Shown here in pieces: positions 49,957 through 57,658 of a DNA stretch of 64,000 nt. The translations under genes were made by a program, and so were the position numbers. The stretch is from contig JBMYLP010000004.1 of assembly GCA_049596455.1 (NCBI GenBank), positions 62,001 through 126,000 of the forward strand. The letters run 5' to 3'. This DNA comes from UBA7446 sp049596455. Lineage in GTDB: Bacteria; Bacteroidota; Bacteroidia; Flavobacteriales; Flavobacteriaceae. The notes under the pieces are model-generated. The model saw only the letters and a list, made by a program, of their open reading frames with translations. It did no database searches and had not been told where the DNA came from. Each line of letters starts with the position of its first letter. Position 1 is the stretch's first letter.

Positions 49957-51438
49957 ATGGCTGCCCAAACATTAGTGCTTTGCCTTTTAATCTATTTTAG
50001 CGTATTGTATGGCATATCTCGCCTAGTTGGAAAAAACAATACCAACACTACTTTTTTTTCAGCCAACAAAAATGCGCCATGGTATTTGGTTGCCTTTGGC
50101 ATGATTGGCGCCTCACTTTCTGGGCTCACGTTTGTATCGGTTCCTGGATGGGTGGCAAATACCCAACTTGGATATGTACAAATGGTACTGGGCTACGCAC
50201 TTGGCTATTTGTTTATTGGAACGATTTTATTACCGCTATACTACAAATGGAATGTGGTTAGTATTTACAGTTATTTACGGCATCGATTTGGGGTAAAGAC
50301 TCATAAAACAGGAGCTTCTTTTTTTATTTTGTCAAGGCTCACGGGAACAAGTTTTAGATTGTTTCTCGTGCTAAAAGTGCTGCATTGGATAGCTTTAGAT
50401 GCGCTACACATTCCGTTTTGGGCAAGTGCTGCTGTAGCCATTTTTGGTATTTGGCTCTACACCCAAAAAACAGGTATCAAAACCATTATTTACACTGATA
50501 TAGCACAGACTATTTTTATGCTAATCGCACTATGTGTTGGCATTTATGTATTGGTTGAGGCATTGCAATTGGACGCAGCATCGTGGTGGACGTGGTGGCA
50601 GGCACAGCCTACCACTCAGGTATTTTTTTGGGACGACTGGAATAGCGGACAACACTTTATAAAGCAATTTTTGGCAGGAGCGCTTATCTCGTTTACCATG
50701 ACAGGGCTAGACCAAGAAATGATGCAAAAAAACTTGAGTTGTCGTTCACTGCGTGACTCGCAAAAAAACATGTTTTGGTTTACCATTACTATGTGCTTAA
50801 TCACAATATTTTTTTTGGTACTCGGGGTGTTGCTTACCGCCTATGCACAAGCCAACGGAATTGCGGCATCTGGTGACAGTCTATTTCCTATGGTTGCCAC
50901 ACAATCGGGTTTGGGAAAACTGTTTGCATATACTTTTGTGTTTGGGCTTACAGCAGCAGCATTTAGTAGCGCAGATGGTTCCATGACATCATTGGCAACA
51001 AGTGCTAGCATTGATTTATGGGAAATTCAACAAGGTGAGAAAGGTATTCGGCAACGCAAAGTTATGCATCGTATCATGGCAGTGGCACTTTGGTGTTGTA
51101 TGGTGGTTTTCTATTATTTGATAAAGGATGAAAGTGTTATTGCACAATTGCTGCTTTTTGCAGGTTATACCTACGGACCGTTGCTGGGGCTTTTTCTTTT
51201 GGGTATTTTTTCAAAACATGCAATCCGCGATCGCTTTGCGCCTTTGATTTGTATTGCAACGCCAATACTAACGTATGGTATAGCAACGTTGTGCAAATCA
51301 CATTTTGGATTTGAGTTTGGCTTTTTTGTATTAGCACTTAATGGTGCCCTTTCGGCACTATTTCTTTGGCTTTCAGGAGTTGGACTACCAATGTATCAAG
51401 GCACTTCCCCAAGTGAATCCGCTCCCAAAGGCAGCTAA
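49957..51438 (+). CDS. Sodium:solute symporter family protein
   Basis: A 493-residue polytopic membrane protein of the SSF family with about 13 hydrophobic segments. Family features: FFSANKNAPWYLVAFGMIGA, SLSGLTFVSVPGWVANTQLG, LPLYYKWNVVSIYSYLRHRF and LTAAAFSSADGSMTSLATSA with the Na+-site serines. The substrate is not decided. Its last 18 codons are antisense to the 3' end of the convergent KAS III gene (54-base overlap), which is unusually long for this window. Confidence 0.92.
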   Translation: MAAQTLVLCLLIYFSVLYGISRLVGKNNTNTTFFSANKNAPWYLVAFGMIGASLSGLTFVSVPGWVANTQLGYVQMVLGYALGYLFIGTILLPLYYKWNVVSIYSYLRHRFGVKTHKTGASFFILSRLTGTSFRLFLVLKVLHWIALDALHIPFWASAAVAIFGIWLYTQKTGIKTIIYTDIAQTIFMLIALCVGIYVLVEALQLDAASWWTWWQAQPTTQVFFWDDWNSGQHFIKQFLAGALISFTMTGLDQEMMQKNLSCRSLRDSQKNMFWFTITMCLITIFFLVLGVLLTAYAQANGIAASGDSLFPMVATQSGLGKLFAYTFVFGLTAAAFSSADGSMTSLATSASIDLWEIQQGEKGIRQRKVMHRIMAVALWCCMVVFYYLIKDESVIAQLLLFAGYTYGPLLGLFLLGIFSKHAIRDRFAPLICIATPILTYGIATLCKSHFGFEFGFFVLALNGALSALFLWLSGVGLPMYQGTSPSESAPKGS

Positions 51439-52392
51439 TAAAACTGTATCGCCTTGCTTGATTTTACCCTCTCCCCACGCCTCAGATAGCGCAATGGGAA
51501 TAGAAGCAGCCGTGGTATTTCCATACCGCATGATATTGTTATACACCTGGTCATCGCGAAGGCGAAACTTTTTTTGCACGAATTGTGCGATGCGCAAATT
51601 AGCTTGGTGTGGTATAAACAAATCAATATCAGATGTGGTTTTTCCATTTTTCTGTAAGGCTTCCTGAATAACTTCACTAAAGCGCACCACGGCATTTTTA
51701 AATACAAGTTGTCCATTCATATAGGGGTGATAGCGCATATCATCTTCGTCATAATCAGAAACAATTTCAGGAATCCAACGTTTGGTACTGGGACCAATAA
51801 TGGCGAGTTCCTCAGCATACTTGCCTTCCGAATATAAATGTGTGGACTGAATGCCCTTAGTGGTATCTTCTTCACGAGTGAGCACAGCCGCCCCAGCACC
51901 ATCGCCAAAAATAACAGAAACGGTACGCCCACGTGTGGTGAAATCCATGCCGCCAGAATGGTACTCTGAACCTACCAACAGCACATTTTTGTACATCCCT
52001 GTTTTAATAAATTGGTCAGCAACTGATAGTCCGTAAACAAAACCCGAACACTGATTTCGAATATCTAGTGCAGGACAAGTTCCCATACCCATAAGGTCTT
52101 GCAGTAGTACGCCAGAGCCCGGAAAGTACAAATCGGGGCTAAGCGTTGCAAAGATGACAAGATCAATATCATCCTTACTAATCTCTGTGCGTTTTAGCGC
52201 CATTTCGGCAGCTTTGACACCCATAGTTGCTGTGCCCTCGCCCGAGTCCTTTTGTATCAGCCGACGTTCTTTGATTCCGGTGCGTTCCGTAATCCATTCA
52301 TCGTTAGTATCCATAAGTTTAGACAAATCGTCATTTGTGACAACACTTTCTGGCACATAGTGTCCAAGACCTGCAATTCGAGAACTGTACAT
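51385..52392 (-). CDS. 3-Oxoacyl-ACP synthase III
   Basis: FabH-like condensing enzyme of 335 residues that starts fatty-acid synthesis from acyl-CoA and malonyl-ACP. The Cys-His-Asn triad is intact: Cys115 in RNQCSGFVYG, His262 in FIPHQANLR, Asn292 in RYGNTTAASIP. The C-terminal GSGFTWGSALIHW is typical. Because flavobacteria often hold several FabH paralogues, including ones for secondary products, the gene symbol is withheld. ATG 52392 is preferred to a frame opening 69 bases upstream. A structured RNA candidate with terminator lies just upstream. Confidence 0.9.
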   Translation of the reverse strand: MYSSRIAGLGHYVPESVVTNDDLSKLMDTNDEWITERTGIKERRLIQKDSGEGTATMGVKAAEMALKRTEISKDDIDLVIFATLSPDLYFPGSGVLLQDLMGMGTCPALDIRNQCSGFVYGLSVADQFIKTGMYKNVLLVGSEYHSGGMDFTTRGRTVSVIFGDGAGAAVLTREEDTTKGIQSTHLYSEGKYAEELAIIGPSTKRWIPEIVSDYDEDDMRYHPYMNGQLVFKNAVVRFSEVIQEALQKNGKTTSDIDLFIPHQANLRIAQFVQKKFRLRDDQVYNNIMRYGNTTAASIPIALSEAWGEGKIKQGDTVLLAAFGSGFTWGSALIHW

Positions 52393-52437
52393 ATTTAATG
52401 AAATTAGAAATACAATAAACGAAATATATTTGGGAGT

Positions 52438-52472
52438 AAAAAAAGAAGGTGCAACAACCACGATGCACCTTC
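52438..52472 (-). terminator. Intrinsic terminator of the small RNA candidate
   Basis: On the minus strand a perfect 9-base-pair stem GAAGGTGCA/TGCACCTTC (52472-52464 and 52453-52445) with a ten-base loop, followed by seven Ts (52444-52438). It is oriented to stop transcription entering the KAS III gene from upstream. Confidence 0.8.
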
Positions 52473-52575
52473 AAACAACTTAACCAAAATTAAACAAACC
52501 AATATAAGGAGTGTCTGTAATCAATAGAGTCTCATAGCAATTTTCTCCGCAACAATTCTGTTGACTGATTACTCC
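52438..52575 (-). ncRNA. Candidate small structured RNA upstream of the KAS III gene
   Basis: About 138 bases with a consensus promoter directly before it and an intrinsic terminator at its end. The 5' two-thirds fold into a bulged hairpin: GGAG (52575-52572) with CTCC (52511-52508), TAATCA (52571-52566) with TGATTA (52523-52518), AGTC with GACT, capped by CAACA-GAAT-TGTTG. The terminator stem is GAAGGTGCA/TGCACCTTC with seven Ts. It may be a free sRNA (6S RNA or a flavobacterial Flavo-1-type RNA are guesses only) or an attenuator of the KAS III gene, which begins 46 bases beyond. Confidence 0.5.
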
Positions 52576-52576
52576 A

Positions 52577-52607
52577 CAAATATAAAAATGTTTAACAATA
52601 AAACAAA
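52577..52607 (-). promoter_or_regulatory. Consensus promoter of the small RNA candidate
   Basis: Minus strand TTTG (52607-52604), 19 bases, TATATTTG (52584-52577). It matches the Bacteroidetes promoter consensus at every defined position; transcription would start near 52571-52575. Confidence 0.7.
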
Positions 52608-52691
52608 AAATTTAAACAAAATAATTACGCCATCATGTCAGCCCGTTGATTTTGGTACTTTTTTTGGGTTAAATAGAAAAAATAAAAACTT

Positions 52692-54569
52692 ATGGCTTCA
52701 GGTAAAATTAATGTTGCAGTTGAAAATATTTTTCCACTAATTAAAAAATTTCTTTACAGCGATCATGAAATTTTCTTACGCGAATTGGTTTCAAATGCCA
52801 CAGACGCTACACTTAAACTAAAACACCTTACCAATATTGGTGAGGCAAACGTGGAATACGGCAATCCACAAATAGAAATCAAGATTGATAAAGACAAACG
52901 CACGCTTCACGTTATTGATCAAGGCTTAGGAATGACCGCCGAAGAGGTGAATAAATACATCAATGAGGTGGCTTTCTCAGGAGCTGAGGAATTTATAAAT
53001 CAATACAAAGACAGCGCAAAAGACAGTGGCATTATTGGGCACTTTGGGCTTGGGTTTTACTCTGCGTTTATGGTTTCAGAGAAAGTTGAAATCATAACCA
53101 AATCGCACAAAGATGAACCCGCAGCACATTGGACGTGCGACGGCTCACCTGAATACACCCTTGTGGAACACGACAAAGCAGCGCGTGGCACAGAAATCAT
53201 TTTGCATATAGACAGTGAGTCGGACGAATTTTTGGAAGAAGCTCGTATTCGTGAACTCCTTACCAAATACAACAAGTTTATGCCCATTCCCATCAAGTTT
53301 GGCACACGTGAAGAAACTCACGAAGAGGGTGAAGGGGACGACAAAAAAGAGGTTAAGGAAACGGTGGATAACATCATCAATAATCCAACGCCAGCATGGA
53401 CTAAAAAGCCAAACGAGTTAAAAGACGAGGACTACACGTCTTTTTATCGTGAGTTGTATCCCATGCAGTTTGAAGAGCCTTTGTTTCACATTCACCTCAA
53501 TGTGGACTATCCGTTTGCGCTGACTGGAATTTTGTATTTCCCTAAGCTCAATAACGACCTCAACATACAAAAAGACCGCATTCAACTGTATCAAAATCAA
53601 GTATTTGTAACAGATAACGTGGAAGGCATTGTACCTGAGTTTTTGACCATGTTACGAGGCGTGATTGACTCGCCAGATATTCCACTAAATGTATCTAGGA
53701 GTTACCTCCAAGCAGACGGTGCCGTGAAAAAAATTAGCAATTACATCACCAAAAAAGTAGCCGATAAATTGCAATCCATCTTTAAAAACGAGCGTGAAAA
53801 CTTGGAACAAAAGTGGAACGATATTAAGGTAGTAATTGAATACGGTATGCTTTCCGAAGAAAAGTTCTACGATAAGGCAAAAAAGTTCAACCTCTTCCCA
53901 ACTACCGATGAAACATACCTGACATTGGACGAGCTAAAAGAGCAAACCAAAGAGGCGCAAACCGACAAAGACGGAAAACTGATTCAGCTCTATGCTGCTA
54001 ATGTAGAAGAACAACACGCTTATATTCAGGCAGCAAAAGACAAAGGCTACACGGTGTTGTTGCTCGATTCGCCTATTGTGGGGCACTTGTTACAAAAATT
54101 AGAGCAAGAAGACGACAAATTAGGTTTTGTTCGCGTAGATGCCGACCATATAGATAAGCTTATTGCCAAGGACGAACCGCAACTTTCTAAACTTAGCGAT
54201 GAGCAAAAAGAAACACTCAAACCGCTTATTGAAGACGTTGTTCCAAAAGAGCAATACACGGTGCAATTGGAAGCCATGGACAGCGAAGCCGCACCGTTTA
54301 TGATTACGCAACCCGAGTTTATGCGTCGTATGAAAGAGATGCAGCAAACGGGCGGTGGCGGTATGTTTGGCGGTGGTTTTCCAGATATGTATCAATTGGT
54401 AGTCAATGTAAATCACCCATTGGTATCGCAAATTTTGGAAACCAAAACCAAAAAGAAACAAGAGCGTCTGATAAAGCAATCGCTAGATTTGGCGCGTTTG
54501 TCGCAGTCGCTTCTAAAAGGCGAAGAGCTTACTGCCTTTATCAAGCGGAGTTTTGATATGATAAAATAA
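52692..54569 (+). CDS. htpG: Molecular chaperone HtpG (Hsp90)
   Basis: ATP-dependent dimeric chaperone of 625 residues. N-terminal GHKL ATPase motifs: LRELVSNATDATLKL, VIDQGLGMTAEEV, GHFGLGFYSAFMV and ARGTEIILHI. A charged linker follows (about residues 213-240, THEEGEGDDKKEVKE) as is usual in Bacteroidetes, then LFHIHLNVDYPFALTGILYF, RGVIDSPDIPLNVSRSYLQ, and a C-terminal dimerisation domain. A Gly-rich GGGGMFGGGF lies near residue 555. Followed by a palindromic repeat cluster and a terminator. Confidence 0.97.
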   Translation: MASGKINVAVENIFPLIKKFLYSDHEIFLRELVSNATDATLKLKHLTNIGEANVEYGNPQIEIKIDKDKRTLHVIDQGLGMTAEEVNKYINEVAFSGAEEFINQYKDSAKDSGIIGHFGLGFYSAFMVSEKVEIITKSHKDEPAAHWTCDGSPEYTLVEHDKAARGTEIILHIDSESDEFLEEARIRELLTKYNKFMPIPIKFGTREETHEEGEGDDKKEVKETVDNIINNPTPAWTKKPNELKDEDYTSFYRELYPMQFEEPLFHIHLNVDYPFALTGILYFPKLNNDLNIQKDRIQLYQNQVFVTDNVEGIVPEFLTMLRGVIDSPDIPLNVSRSYLQADGAVKKISNYITKKVADKLQSIFKNERENLEQKWNDIKVVIEYGMLSEEKFYDKAKKFNLFPTTDETYLTLDELKEQTKEAQTDKDGKLIQLYAANVEEQHAYIQAAKDKGYTVLLLDSPIVGHLLQKLEQEDDKLGFVRVDADHIDKLIAKDEPQLSKLSDEQKETLKPLIEDVVPKEQYTVQLEAMDSEAAPFMITQPEFMRRMKEMQQTGGGGMFGGGFPDMYQLVVNVNHPLVSQILETKTKKKQERLIKQSLDLARLSQSLLKGEELTAFIKRSFDMIK

Positions 54570-54576
54570 AACCTTT

Positions 54577-54684
54577 GGGCACTGAGTTTATCGAAGTGCC
54601 CTTCGGCTTTGCTCAGGGGAACTTCGGCTTTGCTCAGGGGAACTTCGGCTTTGCTCAGGGGAACTTCGACTTTGCTCAGGGCAC
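54577..54684. repeat. Palindrome plus four 21-bp tandem repeats behind htpG
   Basis: A 25-base palindrome (54577-54601) has arms GGGCACT and AGTGCCC around GAGTTTATCGA. It is followed by four 21-base units, CTTCGGCTTTGCTCAGGGGA plus A, at 54601, 54622, 54643 and 54664; the last differs at a few bases. The unit is an inverted variant of the same core. The core GAG--T-TCGA is shared with the repeat inside mnmA (30443-30467), while the arms differ but stay complementary. Confidence 0.85.
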
Positions 54685-54690
54685 GGAATT

Positions 54691-54725
54691 AAAATCCCTT
54701 CACTGTTACAGTTGAGGGATTTTTA
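54691..54725. terminator. Terminator between htpG and the oxidase-like gene
   Basis: AAAATCCCTTCACTG and CAGTTGAGGGATTTT form a long stem with two mismatches around a TTA loop, followed by Ts on the plus strand. It would end htpG transcription; flanking A and T runs make it potentially bidirectional. Confidence 0.75.
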
Positions 54726-54744
54726 ATACTTTAGGGGTAACCAA

Positions 54745-55413
54745 ATGATATCCATGAAATTTGAAAAAACCCCTATCAATACATTAAAACGAGGCGCAAA
54801 AAAAGCTTCGTATGACAAAGAGGTAGTGTATGGCATTTTGGACGCTACCGAAATCTGTCATATTGCATTTACACACAACGGAAAAGCCTTTGTTCAGCCC
54901 ATAAATTTTGGGCGTTTTGAGAACAAAATCTACCTGCACGGCGCATATTCAAACCGCATGACAACTGCACTTATTGCAGTAAAAGAAGTGTGCTTAAATG
55001 TTACGATTTTAGATGCAATGAAGCTGACGCGTTCTGCGTTTCATCATTCGGTAAATTACCGTTCTGTAGTAGTTTTTGGTCGAGTAAAAGAACTTATTTC
55101 AGATGAGGACAAACTGCATGGATTGAAATGTATTATCAATCATTTTGTGCCCAACAGATGGGAGCATTGCAGACTGCCAAATCAAGGTGAACTAAAAGCA
55201 ACGCGTGTGTTGGAAATTAGTATAGAAACGGCTTCTGCTAAAATTGCCGATACGCCGCCCACGGATAACAAGGCCGATTTGGAATTGGACTATTGGGCTG
55301 GAATCATTCCCGTAAAAACCATTTGTGAATACCCCAAGCCTGATATGTTTATGAAAAAAGATGTTAAAATTCCCAAACATATTCTGGATTTTTATGCCAA
55401 CAAAAAGGGATAA
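54745..55413 (+). CDS. Pyridoxamine 5'-phosphate oxidase-like flavin-binding protein
   Basis: A 222-residue protein with a split-barrel FMN-binding fold of the NimA/PNPOx-like type. Typical elements: RGAKKASYDKEVVYGILDAT, CHIAFTHNGKAFVQPINFGR, IYLHGAYSNRM, VCLNVTILDAMKLTRSAFHH and SVVVFGRVKEL. It is unlikely to be true PdxH because the PLP-site motifs are absent. Two in-frame ATGs (54745, 54754) are possible. It follows the htpG terminator. Substrate unknown. Confidence 0.85.
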   Translation: MISMKFEKTPINTLKRGAKKASYDKEVVYGILDATEICHIAFTHNGKAFVQPINFGRFENKIYLHGAYSNRMTTALIAVKEVCLNVTILDAMKLTRSAFHHSVNYRSVVVFGRVKELISDEDKLHGLKCIINHFVPNRWEHCRLPNQGELKATRVLEISIETASAKIADTPPTDNKADLELDYWAGIIPVKTICEYPKPDMFMKKDVKIPKHILDFYANKKG

Positions 55414-55458
55414 ACTATTATTCTCTAAAATTCCCTAATTTTATAAAAACCTTACACC

Positions 55459-55791
55459 ATGCTATTTTTCTGGCGCACCCTGCTTTCGTTTTGGCGTGAT
55501 CCTGCCTATCGCGCATTGCTTTTTGCAACCAACTTTTTTTTGGCAATCGGCACAGTTGCCTACCGCCTTATTGAGGGTTGGTCGTGGTTAGATTCGCTTT
55601 ATTTTTCCGTCATTACCCTTACCACCATTGGTTATGGCGATTTTTCACCCCAAACCGATTTGGGCAAACTTTTCACCATGGAGTATATCATTGTGGGCGT
55701 GGCGTTGATTTTGGGGTTTGTAAATACCTTGTTTTTACATTATAAAGAGGAAACCATCAAAAAGCGAAACAATAAAAAGCAATCTGAATAA
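55459..55791 (+). CDS. Two-transmembrane potassium channel
   Basis: A minimal 110-residue channel subunit: TM1 LLFATNFFLAIGTVAYRLI, pore helix and selectivity filter SVITLTTIGYGDFSPQTDLG (TIGYGD is the K+ filter), TM2 FTMEYIIVGVALILGFVNT, and a short basic cytoplasmic tail. No RCK or other ligand-binding domain. KcsA-like tetramer expected. Its TAA shares a base with the ATG of alkB (TAATG), so the two are translationally coupled. Confidence 0.92.
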   Translation: MLFFWRTLLSFWRDPAYRALLFATNFFLAIGTVAYRLIEGWSWLDSLYFSVITLTTIGYGDFSPQTDLGKLFTMEYIIVGVALILGFVNTLFLHYKEETIKKRNNKKQSE

Positions 55792-56396
55792 TGTCCTTGC
55801 TTTTTGATGTTTTTGAGCCCAAACTGCCCGACGCATCAATACGGTATTATCCAAATTTTTTATCAAAAGATATTGCAGATGCCTATTTTTTAGAGTTGCA
55901 GGATACTGTCCCATGGCAAAACGATCCGATTACCCTTTTTGGTAAAACCTACCCACAACCACGCATGACTTCTTTGCATGGACACACCACTGCCCCTTAC
56001 GGCTACTCAGGAATTGTGATGCAACCAAAACCGATGACCCAATCGCTGTTAGAAATCGAAGCAAAAATTAAATCCTATTGCGCTGAAAATTTTACCACCG
56101 TTCTGCTCAATTTATACCGAACAGGAAAAGACAGCAACGGTTGGCACGCCGACGATGAGCCAGAATTAGGCACAAATCCTGTGATTGCATCGGTGAGTTT
56201 AGGCGCAGAACGCTACTTTCATCTTAAGCACAAACACGATAAAACCCAACGCTTAAAATTTGCTCTCGCCCATGGGAGTTTACTGCTTATGGAAGGGACT
56301 ACACAACACTTTTGGAAGCATCAAATTGCCAAAACTGCCAGGGCAGTTGACCCACGCATTAACCTAACATTCAGAAAAGTGCTTACAGCGCATTGA
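55791..56396 (+). CDS. alkB: AlkB-type 2-oxoglutarate/Fe(II) dioxygenase
   Basis: Probable oxidative DNA/RNA demethylase of 201 residues, closer to the ALKBH2/3 style than to E. coli AlkB. Iron ligands His119 and Asp121 lie in NGWHADDEPELG, and His177 in TTQHFWKHQIAK. The 2-oxoglutarate-binding arginine is in PRINLTFRKV. The substrate lid contains YPQPRMTSLHG. Its start overlaps the potassium-channel stop by one base, and its 3' end overlaps the convergent 88-residue gene by 14 bases. Confidence 0.92.
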   Translation: MSLLFDVFEPKLPDASIRYYPNFLSKDIADAYFLELQDTVPWQNDPITLFGKTYPQPRMTSLHGHTTAPYGYSGIVMQPKPMTQSLLEIEAKIKSYCAENFTTVLLNLYRTGKDSNGWHADDEPELGTNPVIASVSLGAERYFHLKHKHDKTQRLKFALAHGSLLLMEGTTQHFWKHQIAKTARAVDPRINLTFRKVLTAH

Positions 56397-56649
56397 GCTT
56401 TTCAATCAACGCATTGCCTTTTTCGGCAAGCTCATCTTGAATCGCGCGAAAGTGCGCCTTTTTGTTCTCAGTGTCTTTTTGGTAAATTTTTGCACTGAAG
56501 GTGTCATAGGCGCTTATAGCTTCGTCAACAATAGCCGCCGAGGGTTTTTTATCGGCGTCGGGATTGGCTTTTTCCCAATCCAACGTCATTTCAATAATTT
56601 CTCCCAACACATGGTTGATGTCTTTTTTTAAATCGCGAATCGTTGCCAT
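56383..56649 (-). CDS. Hypothetical 88-residue helical protein
   Basis: Not recognised. Starts MATIRDLKKDINHVLGEIIE, is charged and predicted almost fully helical, ending in KGNALIEKLNAL; no cysteines, no signal peptide, no membrane helix. ATG 56649 sits 7 bases after the queD stop, so it is third in the idi-queD operon. A longer frame up to 56700 overlaps queD and is rejected. The 3' end overlaps alkB antisense by 14 bases. Confidence 0.7.
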   Translation of the reverse strand: MATIRDLKKDINHVLGEIIEMTLDWEKANPDADKKPSAAIVDEAISAYDTFSAKIYQKDTENKKAHFRAIQDELAEKGNALIEKLNAL

Positions 56650-56656
56650 AGGATTT

Positions 56657-57073
56657 TTAGTTAGGTCCCGAAAACTGCACATAGTTTCTGGGGGTTTCAT
56701 ACAAAGTTATGGATAAATCGTTTTTCTTGTCAATATGTGGTCTTAACTTCTCCCAAATTACCACCGAAATATTTTCTGCAGTAGGAATAAGCGATGCAAA
56801 TTCAGGCACTTGCTCGTTTAGGTTTTTATGGTCAAATGCATCTTCTATGTGGGTTTTAATCAAGTCTTTTAGCACTTTCATATCCATCACATAACCTGTT
56901 TCTGGGTCAATTTCTCCTGTAACTGACACGATGAGTTCGTAGTTGTGCCCGTGAAAATACGGGTTGCTGCATTTGTCAAAAACAGCTTCGTTTTGGGCAT
57001 CGCTCCAGTCTTTTCTGTATAGCCGATGCGCTGCGTTAAAGTGCGCCTTACGGCTCACGGTTACTTTGTTCAT
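56657..57073 (-). CDS. queD: 6-Carboxytetrahydropterin/6-pyruvoyltetrahydropterin synthase family
   Basis: A 138-residue T-fold enzyme. Zinc ligands His16 (RKAHFNAAHRLY), His41 and His43 (PYFHGHNYEL) and the catalytic Cys35 (VFDKCSNPYF) are present, as are VMDMKVLKDLI and PTAENISVVIWEKL. It would make 6-carboxytetrahydropterin for queuosine, or 6-pyruvoyltetrahydropterin; no other queuosine gene is in the window to decide. ATG overlaps the idi stop by 4 bases. Confidence 0.88.
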   Translation of the reverse strand: MNKVTVSRKAHFNAAHRLYRKDWSDAQNEAVFDKCSNPYFHGHNYELIVSVTGEIDPETGYVMDMKVLKDLIKTHIEDAFDHKNLNEQVPEFASLIPTAENISVVIWEKLRPHIDKKNDLSITLYETPRNYVQFSGPN

Positions 57074-57588
57074 AGCAATTTTATTTTTTCATAGAATTGC
57101 TCAAAGATAATGATAAACCACGCGGTATACTTTTCAGGGTGTATGTTAATATCGTTACGAACGGCATCAACAGACATCCATTTCCAATCGGCTACTTCTT
57201 CAGGGTTGATGTTGGGTTCGTCGTTATATTGCCCAATCATGATGTGGTCTAACTCGTGTTCAGTAAGTCCGTTGTCAAATGGGGCTTTGTAAATAAAAGA
57301 GGTTACTTCACGTAGTTCAGCAACAAATCCCATTTCCTCTCGCAATCTGCGCTGACCAGCAGCGATATTACTTTCGCCGTTGCGCTGATGACTGCAGCAG
57401 GTATTGGTCCACAAACCCGGCGAATGGTATTTGTGCAGCGCACGTTGTTGCAACATAAGTTCACCTTTGTTGTTAAGGATAAAAACCGAGAATGCGCGAT
57501 GCAATACCCCCTTTTCATGAGCCTCCATTTTGGGCATCAGCCCTATAGGATTGTCCTGCTTGTCAACTAGAATAACCTGCTCTTCCAT
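57070..57588 (-). CDS. idi: Isopentenyl-diphosphate delta-isomerase, type 1
   Basis: Interconverts IPP and DMAPP for isoprenoids such as menaquinone and undecaprenol. The 172-residue Nudix-fold enzyme has the catalytic cysteine in LWTNTCCSHQRNGE (Cys65), the Nudix-like RRLREEMGF, and the acidic EHELDHIMIGQY region with the second catalytic Glu. First gene of the idi-queD-hypothetical operon. A near-consensus TATTTTTA box (57597-57604) lies 8 bases upstream; prfC is divergent. Confidence 0.95.
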   Translation of the reverse strand: MEEQVILVDKQDNPIGLMPKMEAHEKGVLHRAFSVFILNNKGELMLQQRALHKYHSPGLWTNTCCSHQRNGESNIAAGQRRLREEMGFVAELREVTSFIYKAPFDNGLTEHELDHIMIGQYNDEPNINPEEVADWKWMSVDAVRNDINIHPEKYTAWFIIIFEQFYEKIKLL

Positions 57589-57645
57589 ATTGGATCTAAA
57601 AATACAAAAAATGGCGTGGTACGGCGTCTTTTTACGAAATCAGCG

Positions 57646-57653
57646 TATTTTTG
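57646..57653 (+). promoter_or_regulatory. -7 promoter box 5 bases before prfC
   Basis: TATTTTTG, perfect TAnnTTTG, five bases before the prfC ATG at 57659, in the 70-base divergent gap with idi. Confidence 0.58.
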
Positions 57654-57658
57654 CGCAC

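Noticed and set aside
52508..52550. Four-codon leader peptide (ATG to TGA, reading MRLY) within the small RNA candidate
   Set aside because: Too short to judge, no regulatory run of codons, and the bases are already used in the predicted helices.
54601..54684. Short tandem repeats resembling a CRISPR array
   Set aside because: The 21-base units are directly adjacent with no unique spacers, there are no cas genes, and the unit matches the palindromic repeat family instead.
57530..57658. Upstream extension of prfC by 43 residues
   Set aside because: It overlaps the divergent idi gene and the TATTTTTG box; the release-factor N-terminus starts at 57659.
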